Shown here in pieces: positions 54,248 through 63,571 of a stretch of 64,000 nucleotides of DNA. Under the pieces are notes generated by a model, which worked only from the letters and a program-made list of their open reading frames with translations, searched no databases and had not been told where the DNA came from. Both the position numbers and the translations under genes were made by a program. Positions within the stretch are counted from its first letter, which is position 1. Each line of letters begins with the position of its first letter. The DNA comes from Thiodiazotropha sp040506275 (GTDB lineage Bacteria > Pseudomonadota > Gammaproteobacteria > Chromatiales > Chromatiaceae): positions 62,001 through 126,000 of the forward strand of contig JBEVXD010000002.1 of NCBI GenBank assembly GCA_040506275.1, written 5' to 3'.

Positions 54248-57200
54248 ATGAAGATTGATCAAGTTGCACTTGAAGGGATCAATCTTGTAGAAGCCAGTGC
54301 CGGTACTGGCAAGACCCATACTCTATCCAGTCTCTATCTCAGGCTCTTGCTGGAACGGGAGATAGGACCCGACGCCATTCTGGTGATGACCTATACCAAG
54401 GCTGCAACTTCAGAGTTGAAAACCAGAATCCGCCAGCGACTGATTGAAGCAAGGCAGTTGTTTCAGGGGGGAGAGTCAGCTGATCCCCTGCTGCTTGCCC
54501 TAGAGCAAAAACTGACTGATAAACCCCGACGAGTACGCCAGCTTGACCTGGCGCTTGCCAGTTTTGATCGTGCAGCAATCTTCACCATCCATGGTTTTTG
54601 TCAACGTGTCTTAACTGAATTCGCCTTCGAAAGTGGACAGTCATTTCATACCGAACTGATACCGGATCAGGCAGTCAGGCTTCAGCAAATTGCAGATGAT
54701 TTCTGGCGGCGTGAGGTAGTGCGGTTTTCTCCACTCTTTTTAGAGACTCTACAGAAGAAGATCGCAACCCCGGATCAGCTGCTGTTTCGATTAAAACCTG
54801 CAATAGGAAAGCCCTATCTTAAAGTCCGGTCTGCATCCTGGCCTGATGGAATAGAGGCGATGGAAAGCGAGGCGCAACAGAAATTAGATGAGCTTCGCTC
54901 ATGTTGGATTGCTGGGCGGACGACGATTCAGAAACTGCTGAGCGATACTAAGGTTTTGAATGGAAGGGTATACAAGTCCAACTGGGTGTCTGGTTGGTGT
55001 GCAAAGATGGATACTTGGCTAAATGGCAATCTCTATTCAGAACCCTTTGATAAAGTAGAGCGTTTCACCCAACAGGTCATAGACGGTGCTGTTAAAAAGG
55101 ACAAGTCTCCACCACAACACCCCTTTTTCGGAGCGCTTGAAAACTATCTGCCAATTGCCGAGGCCTGCGCATCTGCATTTAAGCAGGCTGTCGTCGCATG
55201 GCAAGGATTGTTATACGAATACCTGATGGAGGAGTTACCAAGGCGCCAGGCTGAATCAGGTGAGTGGTCCTATGATGATCTGCTACTGCAACTTCAGGTA
55301 GCGCTGCAAAATGATAAATCAGGTCAGCTGGGGGAGATGCTACGTAAACGTTATCGCGCAGCCCTGGTAGATGAGTTTCAAGATACAGACCCAATACAGT
55401 ACGAGATATTGGACCGCATCTACCACGATACAGATCAGCCTGTTTTTCTGGTCGGAGATCCAAAACAGGCGATCTACAGTTTTCGTGGAGCCGATATCTT
55501 TACCTATCTGCATGCCAGAGAGAAGGCAGGGGCTAGGCTGCATACTCTTGATACCAACTGGCGTTCGACGCCGGATATGGTGAAAGCCATCAACAGCCTG
55601 TTCAACTTTTCACCACACCCTTTCTTTGACCATCGGATTGCCTTCCAGACAACTGAGCCTGCAGAGCGGCAGATGGATCAACTGACTGAGGGGAATCAGA
55701 CTACAGCGGCTCTACATATCTGGCGCCTGCCTGAAGATGGAACACTATCAATAGATGATCTTCGCCAGAAAGTGGCCGATACCACAGCAGCAGAGATTGC
55801 CAGTCTGCTTACAGCCGGTTCTCCAAGAAGAGTGAGAATCGGTAAACGGGAACTCCTGGGTAGTGATATTGCAATTCTGGTTCGCACCCATCAACAGGCA
55901 GCGCGAATCGCAATGGCCCTGCGCACTAAAGGGATTTCGAGTGTCCGTAGCAGTCAGCAGAGTGTCTATCAGAGTCAAGAAGCCGAAGCCTTGGAACGGA
56001 TTTTGATTGCACTTTTAGAGCCTCATCGTGAGAGTGCGATGCGTGCCGCTCTGGTGACCCCTCTGTTTGGATGGCGTGGAGCAGAGATAGATAATTTGAA
56101 TTTTGACGAAAAGGCACAAGGCCAAATCTCCAGACGCTTTTTCGAATACCATCAGCTATGGCGTAGTAGTGGTTTTATTGTCATGTTCCGGGGATTGATG
56201 ACTGAATTCGAAGTCGAAAACCGGATGCTTGAATATCAGGATGGGGAACGTCGGCTGACCAATATCTATCACTTGGTGGAACTGCTGCAACAACAGGATA
56301 GTGCTCAACGACCGGGGATGGAGGGATTAGTCACCTGGTTTCGTTACCAGTGTCAATCCAGCTCCCAGGATGAGGAACGCTTGTTACGTCTTGAGAGTGA
56401 TGGGGATCTGGTCAAAATCGATACCCTGCATCACAGCAAGGGATTGGAATACGGCATCGTATTCTGTCCCTATTTATGGGATGAGTCGGGTGAGAAGGTT
56501 TCAGATAGACCTTTCCTTTTTCACGATCCGATAGCAAACGATGCCCCTAGTCTTGAGCTTGGGTCTGATGATTTTTATCAAAACCATGTTTACCGTCAAC
56601 ATGAGACTCAGGCAGAGAATCTTCGTTTGGCCTATGTGGCGCTGACCCGCTCACGATTTCGCTGTTATCTACCCTGGGGATTGAATCACGGCCATCACTC
56701 TGCATTGTGTTGGTTGCTGCATAGTGGCGGATTGCTGCTAGAGATCGATCAACTGAGTGACTGGCAGACTGCCCTGAAGGGGCTCGAACAGCAGCAGGAT
56801 AACCGGAGGCTGGAGAGCTTGGCTGAATCAGCAAAGGGATCGATCCATATCACACCATTGCCTGAATTCGAGGTTGAGGGGCAGATGCCTCTGGCACTGC
56901 CTCCGGAATTAAGAGAGGCAAGAGAGGCGCCAACTGGAATTCCTAAATATCTGCAAGTAGCAAGTTTCTCTTCATTGGTTGCAGGACTTCATGAGGATCT
57001 ACCGGACTATGATGGTTTGTACTCTGTCGATTCATCTCTACCGGAATTTGAAGAGAAATTGAGTGTGCATGGATTTCCTAGGGGTTCAGGACCAGGCAGC
57101 TGTCTACATGCAATTCTCGAAGATCTAGATTTCAATCGACCACAACTTCAAGCAGTGGAGCTGCTGGTAGAAGAAAAACTACAGCTGTTTGGCATCGACT

Positions 57201-57796
57201 CCCATTGGAGATCTGTAGTTGTTGAGTGGATGTTAGCTCTGCTGGAGACCCCTCTATCCGATGACGGCATCATGTTAAGGGATGTTCCTGGCACTCTGCG
57301 TCTGAATGAAATGTCTTTTCATTTTCCGGTTAAGGCTTTTAACACCAACCAGATACGTCTTCTGGCTGAAAAAAGTAACTTTAGTGATACGCCTGGTCTG
57401 GTCGAAGGCTTGGGTGGACTTAACAGTGCCTCAGTGGATGGGTTTATCAAGGGATATATTGATTTGATCTTCGAGGTAAAGGGGCGCTACTACCTGGCTG
57501 ACTATAAATCAAACTGGCTGGGAACGGATTACCCGGCTTATCACAAACGGGCACTGGCTCAGGCCATGACAGAGCATCACTACTCCCTGCAGTATGTACT
57601 CTATACCTTAGCGCTACATCGCTATTTACGGCTGCGTATTTCAGATTATAACTATGACCGACATTTTGGCGGTGTCTTCTATCTGTTTCTTCGGGGAATG
57701 CATCCCGACGGTGATCAGCAGTTGGGGATACTGCATGAACGACCGCCGATAGAGTTCATTGAGGGATTGGATGAGTTGATTGGAGGCTGGATGTGA
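54248..57796 (+). CDS. recB: Exodeoxyribonuclease V subunit beta (RecB)
   Basis: The 3'-5' helicase and nuclease subunit of RecBCD. 1182 residues. UvrD-type helicase motifs: Walker A EASAGTGKTHTL with K22, DEFQDTDPIQYEI (motif II), GDPKQAIYSFRGADI (motif III) and LAYVALTRSR (motif VI). The C-terminal nuclease domain contains GYIDLIFEVKGRYYLADYKS with the catalytic Asp and Lys, so nuclease function should be intact. ATG 54248 sits one base after the recC stop; the longer upstream frame overlaps recC without support. recD overlaps by 4 bases. Confidence 0.97.
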   Translation: MKIDQVALEGINLVEASAGTGKTHTLSSLYLRLLLEREIGPDAILVMTYTKAATSELKTRIRQRLIEARQLFQGGESADPLLLALEQKLTDKPRRVRQLDLALASFDRAAIFTIHGFCQRVLTEFAFESGQSFHTELIPDQAVRLQQIADDFWRREVVRFSPLFLETLQKKIATPDQLLFRLKPAIGKPYLKVRSASWPDGIEAMESEAQQKLDELRSCWIAGRTTIQKLLSDTKVLNGRVYKSNWVSGWCAKMDTWLNGNLYSEPFDKVERFTQQVIDGAVKKDKSPPQHPFFGALENYLPIAEACASAFKQAVVAWQGLLYEYLMEELPRRQAESGEWSYDDLLLQLQVALQNDKSGQLGEMLRKRYRAALVDEFQDTDPIQYEILDRIYHDTDQPVFLVGDPKQAIYSFRGADIFTYLHAREKAGARLHTLDTNWRSTPDMVKAINSLFNFSPHPFFDHRIAFQTTEPAERQMDQLTEGNQTTAALHIWRLPEDGTLSIDDLRQKVADTTAAEIASLLTAGSPRRVRIGKRELLGSDIAILVRTHQQAARIAMALRTKGISSVRSSQQSVYQSQEAEALERILIALLEPHRESAMRAALVTPLFGWRGAEIDNLNFDEKAQGQISRRFFEYHQLWRSSGFIVMFRGLMTEFEVENRMLEYQDGERRLTNIYHLVELLQQQDSAQRPGMEGLVTWFRYQCQSSSQDEERLLRLESDGDLVKIDTLHHSKGLEYGIVFCPYLWDESGEKVSDRPFLFHDPIANDAPSLELGSDDFYQNHVYRQHETQAENLRLAYVALTRSRFRCYLPWGLNHGHHSALCWLLHSGGLLLEIDQLSDWQTALKGLEQQQDNRRLESLAESAKGSIHITPLPEFEVEGQMPLALPPELREAREAPTGIPKYLQVASFSSLVAGLHEDLPDYDGLYSVDSSLPEFEEKLSVHGFPRGSGPGSCLHAILEDLDFNRPQLQAVELLVEEKLQLFGIDSHWRSVVVEWMLALLETPLSDDGIMLRDVPGTLRLNEMSFHFPVKAFNTNQIRLLAEKSNFSDTPGLVEGLGGLNSASVDGFIKGYIDLIFEVKGRYYLADYKSNWLGTDYPAYHKRALAQAMTEHHYSLQYVLYTLALHRYLRLRISDYNYDRHFGGVFYLFLRGMHPDGDQQLGILHERPPIEFIEGLDELIGGWM

Positions 57797-59649
57797 AGCT
57801 ATGGCCTGAATTGCAAAAGAAACAGCATCTGGGGGGTATGTTGAATGAGTTACGCCGCCTGAAGATGGTCGGTGACGCTGATTACTATATGGCACTTTTT
57901 CTTTTGTCTGAAGCTAAAAATCCGAGTCAAAATCTCTCTTTGGCAGTCGCATTAACCTGTCGTGCGACCCATGAAGGACATGTCTGTCTTGATTTAAATG
58001 AACTCGCTGACTCGGAAATTAAACCGGCCGAAGTGCAGATAGTGAAGCTGCCCAAAGTTGATGAATGGCGCTCGGAACTGTTGAACAGTGGTGTAGTTGG
58101 GAAGCCCAATGCGTGGCAACCGCTTATATTGGATGATAACAACAGGCTCTATCTTCACCGCTACTGGGAGTATGAGCAGCGTCTGGCTGGTGTGCTTCTG
58201 TGCCGAGAGCAAACGAGCCCTGCCTCTGTTGATGAGAAACTGTTGAGCGAGGGTCTCGACAACCTGTTTCAAACTCCTCAAGGGCAGACCACAGATTGGC
58301 AAAAGTGCGCAGCTGCTAGCGCAATATTGTCTAATATCACTATCATCTCTGGTGGGCCGGGAACGGGAAAGACCTCAACCGTAGTACGTATTGTGGCACT
58401 ATTACGCCAGCAGCCGGGTGGTAATAATCTGCGTATCGGCCTTGCGGCACCCACCGGAATGGCAGCTGCAAGGCTGCAGCAGTCCATCAGGGACTCAAAA
58501 TCCAAACTACCATTACCTCAGGATCAGCTTGATGCAATACCTGAATCAGCCTCGACCCTGCATCGAATGCTTGGGATAGCGCACCAGGGAACAGGTTTCA
58601 AACACCATAACGACCATCCACTACTGCTGGATGTGTTGATCCTGGATGAAGCCTCCATGGTTGATGTGGCATTGATGGCCAAGCTGCTTGATGCCCTCCC
58701 GATGAACGCCAGGCTGATTCTTCTGGGGGATCGCAACCAACTCTCTTCAGTCGAGGCGGGATCTGTGCTTGGAGATATCTGTTCCGATTGTGAAGGCCCG
58801 GATCGGGATTTTGCCAGCAGACTCGCCCAGGTCACTCATCAACCTGTTGACTGTCTACCCATATCTACCAATGGATTGAGTAACAGAGTGGCGCTGTTAC
58901 ATCACAGCTACCGTTTTTCCGCAGAGAGTCCAATAGGGCGACTCGCAAATGCAATTAATCAGGGGGATGCTGGAACTGCGCTCAAATTACTTCGCACAGA
59001 CGATGCTGACGATGAGCTGTCCTGGTTAGAGGATGAACAGCAGACCATAGCGCTGGGGGCAGCCCACTTTGCTGGACTATTTGATCAGTTTAAATCGGGC
59101 GCCACTGTAGAACGATTATTCGAGATCATGCACTCATTTCGAATTCTCTGTGCCTTGAGAGAGGGGCCTTCCGGTGTTAAGCAACTCAACCAGGGGATAA
59201 CCAATCGATTGAAGGATATGGGGTACATCCAAGAGAACAAGGTGTGGTACATCGGACGCCCAGTAATGCTGACGCGGAATGACTATCAGCTGAATCTCTA
59301 CAATGGCGAAACCGGGATAGTGTTGCCGCATCCTGATCAACCTGAGGAGCTGGCTGTTGCATTTACAGGTTCCGATGGCGCCATACGTTGGGTCTCACCA
59401 TCCCGTTTGCCCTATTGCGAGACTGTTTATGCACTCACTGTACATAAAAGCCAGGGATCGGAATTTCAACGGGTACTACTCCATCTTCCAAAACGCGATG
59501 CTCCTGTTCTATGCCGGGAACTGATCTATACCGCTGTTACACGATCAAAAAAACAATTCAGCCTGGTCGCTACAGAATCGATCTTTCGAATGGCTATAAC
59601 GAGATGTATGAGACGTCATAGTGGATTGGCTGATTTACTGAGTACATAA
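57793..59649 (+). CDS. recD: Exodeoxyribonuclease V subunit alpha (RecD)
   Basis: The fast 5'-3' helicase subunit that completes RecBCD. 618 residues. Walker A GGPGTGKTST at 187-196, then GLAAPTGMAAARL (motif Ia), LDEASMVDVALM (motif II), LLGDRNQLSSVEAGSVL (motif III) and the C-terminal HKSQGSEFQRV and YTAVTRSKKQ motifs (V, VI). The start is GTG 57793 inside the recB stop region (GTGA overlap). Confidence 0.96.
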   Translation: MKLWPELQKKQHLGGMLNELRRLKMVGDADYYMALFLLSEAKNPSQNLSLAVALTCRATHEGHVCLDLNELADSEIKPAEVQIVKLPKVDEWRSELLNSGVVGKPNAWQPLILDDNNRLYLHRYWEYEQRLAGVLLCREQTSPASVDEKLLSEGLDNLFQTPQGQTTDWQKCAAASAILSNITIISGGPGTGKTSTVVRIVALLRQQPGGNNLRIGLAAPTGMAAARLQQSIRDSKSKLPLPQDQLDAIPESASTLHRMLGIAHQGTGFKHHNDHPLLLDVLILDEASMVDVALMAKLLDALPMNARLILLGDRNQLSSVEAGSVLGDICSDCEGPDRDFASRLAQVTHQPVDCLPISTNGLSNRVALLHHSYRFSAESPIGRLANAINQGDAGTALKLLRTDDADDELSWLEDEQQTIALGAAHFAGLFDQFKSGATVERLFEIMHSFRILCALREGPSGVKQLNQGITNRLKDMGYIQENKVWYIGRPVMLTRNDYQLNLYNGETGIVLPHPDQPEELAVAFTGSDGAIRWVSPSRLPYCETVYALTVHKSQGSEFQRVLLHLPKRDAPVLCRELIYTAVTRSKKQFSLVATESIFRMAITRCMRRHSGLADLLST

Positions 59650-59910
59650 AAAATTACTTGGGTTGTATAACTCTTGGTTGTGGTAGGGTATGGGCTGTTT
59701 GAGTAAAGGTATGAGTAAGTAGCGCTCATATATTTTAATAAAAAACAGTGGTTTGCGTCTAATTTTTAAATAGCTGCCTTAAGAAAGGCGGAGGATCGAA
59801 TAGATGCAATCCACCTATTAGATAATGGGCAGATCCGGTTTGATGATCTTAATGTAAGCTCAAATCGGACAAACAGATTCAGCGTTCAAAAACGAAGGAG
59901 AAGAAACGTC

Positions 59911-61098
59911 ATGATCAACCCTGTTGGTTCCTCAGAACTACAACCTTTGTTTGTCTATGACCCCGATTTACACCACAAGCTTTCCCATGAAGCTGAATCA
60001 CTACCTTCAGTAGTGATCAGTTCCCAGGCCGCCGGTAATGCGGTAATGATGGGTGCAGGCTATTTCAATCCATTGAAGGGCTATATGTCTGTTGCTGATG
60101 CAATGGGCGCATCTGAAAAAATGACCCTGACGGATGGCAGCTTCTTTCCAGTACCCGTTCTCTGTCTGCTAGATAGCACTGATGCAATTGGTGATGCCAA
60201 GCGTATCGCACTCAGGGATCCCAATATGGAAGGCAACCCTGTACTGGCTATCATGGATATCGAATCTATTGAGACGGTCAGTGATGAACAGATGGCAGTG
60301 ATGACTGATAAAGTCTACCGTACATCTGATGCTGACCATCCTGGCGTTTCAGCATTCAATAATCAGGGACGTATTGCAATCTCTGGTCCCATTCAGGTGT
60401 TGAATTTCTCCTACTTCCAAGCTGATTTTCCGGATACTTTCCGTACCGCTGTTGAGATCCGTAATGAGATTCAGGAACGTGGTTGGAATAAGGTTGTTGC
60501 ATTCCAGACCCGTAACCCAATGCATCTAGCTCATGAGGAGTTGTGCCACATTGCTATGGATCGCCTCGGCTGTGATGGCCTGGTCATCCACATGCTCCTA
60601 GGCAAGCTGAAGAAGGGTGATATTCCTGCTCCTGTTCGTGACGCGGCAATTCGCAAGATGGTGGAACTCTATTTCCCACCAAACAGCGCAATGGTGACCG
60701 GATATGGATTCGACATGCTTTATGCTGGTCCGAGAGAGGCGGTACTGCACGCCTATTTCCGTCAGAACATGGGTGCCACTCATTTCATCATCGGGCGTGA
60801 TCATGCGGGTGTTGGTGACTACTATGGCGCCTTTGATGCGCAGACCATTTTTGAGGAAGAGGTTCCGGCTGGTGCTATGGAGATTGAGATCTTCAACGCT
60901 GATCACACTGCCTACTCAAAGAAGCTCAATAAAGTTGTGATGATGTGTGAAGCACCCGATCACACCAAAGAGGACTTCGTGTTGTTGTCAGGTACCAAGG
61001 TACGTGAGATGTTGGGTCAAGGTATCGCTCCTCCTAAGGAGTTTTCCCGCCCAGAGGTTGCTCAAATCCTCATGGATTACTATCAATCAGTAAATTAA
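59911..61098 (+). CDS. sat: Sulfate adenylyltransferase (dissimilatory ATP sulfurylase)
   Basis: A homo-oligomeric cytosolic enzyme interconverting ATP + sulfate and APS + pyrophosphate. In sulfur oxidisers it runs toward ATP after APS reductase; in assimilation it runs the other way. The 395-residue single-chain form lacks the APS kinase domain and is unrelated to CysDN, which fits dissimilatory Sat. Motifs: QTRNP at 199-203, HLAH at 205-208, and GRDHAGVGDYYG. AAGGAG precedes the ATG. aprAB is not adjacent. A strong terminator follows, so sat is monocistronic. The oxidative direction is inferred from the type and the probable lineage. Confidence 0.94.
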   Translation: MINPVGSSELQPLFVYDPDLHHKLSHEAESLPSVVISSQAAGNAVMMGAGYFNPLKGYMSVADAMGASEKMTLTDGSFFPVPVLCLLDSTDAIGDAKRIALRDPNMEGNPVLAIMDIESIETVSDEQMAVMTDKVYRTSDADHPGVSAFNNQGRIAISGPIQVLNFSYFQADFPDTFRTAVEIRNEIQERGWNKVVAFQTRNPMHLAHEELCHIAMDRLGCDGLVIHMLLGKLKKGDIPAPVRDAAIRKMVELYFPPNSAMVTGYGFDMLYAGPREAVLHAYFRQNMGATHFIIGRDHAGVGDYYGAFDAQTIFEEEVPAGAMEIEIFNADHTAYSKKLNKVVMMCEAPDHTKEDFVLLSGTKVREMLGQGIAPPKEFSRPEVAQILMDYYQSVN

Positions 61099-61115
61099 CT
61101 GACTGATAAGTAACT

Positions 61116-61145
61116 AAAAAAGCCCGCATATAGCGGGCTTTTTTT
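61116..61145 (+). terminator. Rho-independent terminator after sat
   Basis: AAAAAAGCCCGC pairs with GCGGGCTTTTTT around ATATA. Being symmetrical with A and T tracts, it can also stop transcription from the minus strand, that is, of the small ORF at 61165-61293. Confidence 0.93.
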
Positions 61146-61164
61146 GTCGGTTTTTTTGGCAGCT

Positions 61165-61293
61165 TCAAACCATCTCCTGGCAGAGATCAGCCTCCGCTTC
61201 GATCATCATCTCAACTATAACCTCAATCTCATCAGGATTTGATTCAGCCATTGCGCGTAACTCGGCACAGCTGATTTGTAACATTTCGTTCAT
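61165..61293 (-). CDS. Small acidic protein, 42 residues, with its own promoter
   Basis: This ORF encodes MNEMLQISCAELRAMAESN followed by PDEIEVIVEMMIEAEADLC and QEMV. It is strongly acidic with two Cys and appears helical. It is supported by GGTGA about 6 bases before the ATG, a consensus promoter at 61326-61354, and the bidirectional sat terminator 20 bases beyond the stop. I do not recognise the family. An in-frame ATG four codons upstream is possible. Confidence 0.6.
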   Translation of the reverse strand: MNEMLQISCAELRAMAESNPDEIEVIVEMMIEAEADLCQEMV

Positions 61294-61325
61294 GACAATC
61301 ACCATAAAGAATATAATTATATACT

Positions 61326-61354
61326 AATATAGTATTACGTACTAAAACTGTCAA
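61326..61354 (-). promoter_or_regulatory. Sigma-70 promoter of the 42-residue ORF, with overlapping palindromes
   Basis: On the minus strand TTGACA (61354-61349) and TATATT (61331-61326) are exactly 17 bases apart, and the -10 lies 33 bases before the start codon. The promoter is overlapped by TACTA/TAGTA inverted half-sites (for example TAGTATTACGTACTA at 61330-61344 on the plus strand), a possible operator. Confidence 0.75.
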
Positions 61355-61489
61355 GTTTTAACCGGTCAGTTGCGTTAACAGATTCACACTTTTATCTTAT
61401 TGATAATTCTGACAGTGATTCAATGGATTGGGTTACACTATGAGCTATATTTAATGCCTGTCCAATAAGCCTGAAAATCTCTTCCATCC

Positions 61490-62950
61490 ATGCCAAATCG
61501 AAAAATAACATTTATTAACCCGCCCTATGATTCCATTGCCAAGGGGTATGAGTTTGTTAAGGAGATTACCAACAACTCACCCTCCTTAGGATTGATGTAT
61601 CTTGCTGCGGAGGTCAGGGAGCACGGATATATACCGGAGATTATAGAGAGCAATATCATGGACCTCTCTGTTGAAGGGGTTGTAGAGAGGGTCGTTGAAA
61701 CGAGCCCTTCGTATGTTGGAATCACCCTGTTTACAGTTGGTGTGTGGAATACTGCAGCTATAGCCGGGGCGATTAAAAAGAGACTACCTGACACAATTAT
61801 CATTATTGGTGGTCCCCATGTCTCCTCCATGGGGCGTGAGACAATGGAGCGTTTTTCCCAGTTTGATTACGCAGTTTTGGGTGAGGGAGAAAAGACCCTT
61901 ATAGACCTACTGAAGGCTATTGAAGGTGAGGGTGGTCTGTCTGAAGTGCCGGAACTCATCTATCGGGATGGACCTTTTATCAATCAAACCCAGGGCCGGG
62001 CTATCAATCGGGATCTGGACTACCTGCCCATGCCAGCCTGGGATCTACTGCCAGATTTTCCCCAGGCATATAAACCGGCCATCTATGACTATCCACGAGG
62101 ACCGGTAGCAACAATCGCTGCTTCGAGGGGATGCCCCTTCCATTGTAAGTTCTGTGATACCTCGACCTTCGGAGATCGTGTGCGGTATTACTCGCCGGGC
62201 AGGGTGGTTGAGATGATGAAGTATCTCAAGCAGACCTATGGCATACGTCATGTGATGTTTGTTGACGACCTTTTTCTCGCGAGTAGAAAACGGGCATCAG
62301 AATTCTGCCGAATATTGATCAAAGAAGGCCTGAACATGACCTGGTCCTGCACCTCCCGTGTCGATACGGTGCACGAAGATGTGCTCGCCCTGATGAAAAA
62401 AGCGGGATGCTGGGAGATCAGTTTTGGTCTTGAGAGTGGCTCTCAGGAGATGCTCGAGAAGATGGTGAAGTCTGCTAAGGTCAAGGATTCGGAACGAGCT
62501 GTCCAGATGACGGCTGCAGCGGGTATTCGCACTAAGGGCCTGTTTATGCTCGGTTATCCTGGTGAGACGACTGAATCGATCGAGGAGACCAAGCAATTTG
62601 TGCGTAACATTCCCATGACGATTATGAACCTGACCAAGTTCACACCCTATCCTGGCTCGCCTATTTACTATGATCTGTATGGCTCTAATATCCGTGATGA
62701 CCACTGGGAAAAGATGAATGGGATGAATTTTCTATGGTCTCCTGAAGGTATCAGTATCGAAGAGCTGGATCAGCACTATCGACAGATGTTGATATCGTTT
62801 TATCGTCGACCAGCAATCAGCTGGCACTACACCTGGTTGTCACTGCTCTATCCGCAGCACATGGTTCGCCTATTGAAGTTCGGGACACATTTTCTGAAGT
62901 TCAAGATCAGTAATCTGTTTCGCAAAGCTGCTTTGGAGAACGATTCCTGA
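61490..62950 (+). CDS. B12-binding-domain radical SAM protein
   Basis: A 486-residue cytosolic protein with an N-terminal cobalamin-binding-like Rossmann domain (TFINPPYDSIAKG; GITLFTVGVWNTAA; IIIIGGPHVSS; AVLGEGEKTLIDLL) and a radical SAM domain with C215-x3-C219-x2-C222 (ASRGCPFHCKFCDTS), then MFVDDLFLASRKR and FGLESGSQEMLEKM. This is the BchE/HpnJ-like architecture, so methylation, ring formation or another radical modification is possible; the substrate is unknown. The C-terminal 100 residues are family-variable and include a partly hydrophobic stretch (WHYTWLSLLYPQHMVRLLKF). No neighbours suggest a pathway. Confidence 0.9.
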   Translation: MPNRKITFINPPYDSIAKGYEFVKEITNNSPSLGLMYLAAEVREHGYIPEIIESNIMDLSVEGVVERVVETSPSYVGITLFTVGVWNTAAIAGAIKKRLPDTIIIIGGPHVSSMGRETMERFSQFDYAVLGEGEKTLIDLLKAIEGEGGLSEVPELIYRDGPFINQTQGRAINRDLDYLPMPAWDLLPDFPQAYKPAIYDYPRGPVATIAASRGCPFHCKFCDTSTFGDRVRYYSPGRVVEMMKYLKQTYGIRHVMFVDDLFLASRKRASEFCRILIKEGLNMTWSCTSRVDTVHEDVLALMKKAGCWEISFGLESGSQEMLEKMVKSAKVKDSERAVQMTAAAGIRTKGLFMLGYPGETTESIEETKQFVRNIPMTIMNLTKFTPYPGSPIYYDLYGSNIRDDHWEKMNGMNFLWSPEGISIEELDQHYRQMLISFYRRPAISWHYTWLSLLYPQHMVRLLKFGTHFLKFKISNLFRKAALENDS

Positions 62951-62980
62951 ACCTACCTATTAAGGTACCGGGATAATATT
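62947..62980. repeat. Short dispersed repeat E, copy 2
   Basis: The segment corresponds to 14715-14749 (CTGAACCTAC, TATTAAGGT, CCGGG, TAATATT). It overlaps the stop codon of the radical SAM gene. Confidence 0.6.
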
Positions 62981-63000
62981 CTAGTTCTGAGCTGTGATTG

Positions 63001-63571
63001 GTGGGGCATGGCCCCACCCTACAAAATAGCCACGATGTAGGGTGGGGCCATGCCCCATCAAATGTGCTGGAAATCAAGCTAAACAGACCAATTACGCTTC
63101 AGGTCATTTTTTAAAATCTTTCTAACTTTTACTTGGCCTAAGAGTTATCTTTGCAGATATTCTGTGTAAGATGACGAATCGATTCTCTACAGTGGGGCAT
63201 GGCCCCACACTACAAAACAGCCGCGATGTAGGGTGGGGCCATGCCCCACCAAATGTGCTGGAAATCAAGCTAAACAGACCAATTACGCTTCAGGTCATTT
63301 TAAAACCTTTCTAACTTTTAATTGGCCTAAGACTTATCTTTGCAGATATTCGGTGTAAGATGACGAATCGATTCTCTACAGTGGGGCATGGCCCCACACT
63401 ACAAAACAGCCGCGATGTAGGGTGGGGCCATGCCCCATCAAATGTGCTGGAAATCAAGCTAAACAGACCTATTTACACTTCAGGTTATTTTAATTTCTTT
63501 ATAACTTTTTACTTGGTCTAAGACTTATCTTTGCCGATACTCTGTGCAAGGTGACGAATCGATTCACTACA
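63001..63571. repeat. Three tandem units of about 190 bp, each with a palindrome and a copy of a gene 3' end
   Basis: Units are 63001-63191 (191 bp), 63192-63380 (189 bp) and 63381-63571 (191 bp). Each begins with palindrome C (arms about 22 bp, TGGGGCATGGCCCCACNCTAC), followed by a near-identical spacer (AAATGTGCTGGAAATCAAGC onward) and a terminal stretch TAAGACTTATCTTTGC to GATTCTCTACAG. In the third unit that terminal stretch is the actual C-terminal coding end of the minus-strand gene 63518-64000; in units 1 and 2 it is a decayed copy. The units differ by scattered substitutions and small indels. Confidence 0.9.

Noticed and set aside
54248..59649. RecBCD as part of a new defence island
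   Set aside because: The recC-recB-recD operon is a housekeeping set with no restriction, toxin or nuclease genes of defence type around it.
63001..63571. CRISPR array
   Set aside because: Units are about 190 bp with no short repeat-unique spacer structure, spacers are near-identical, and no cas genes are present.
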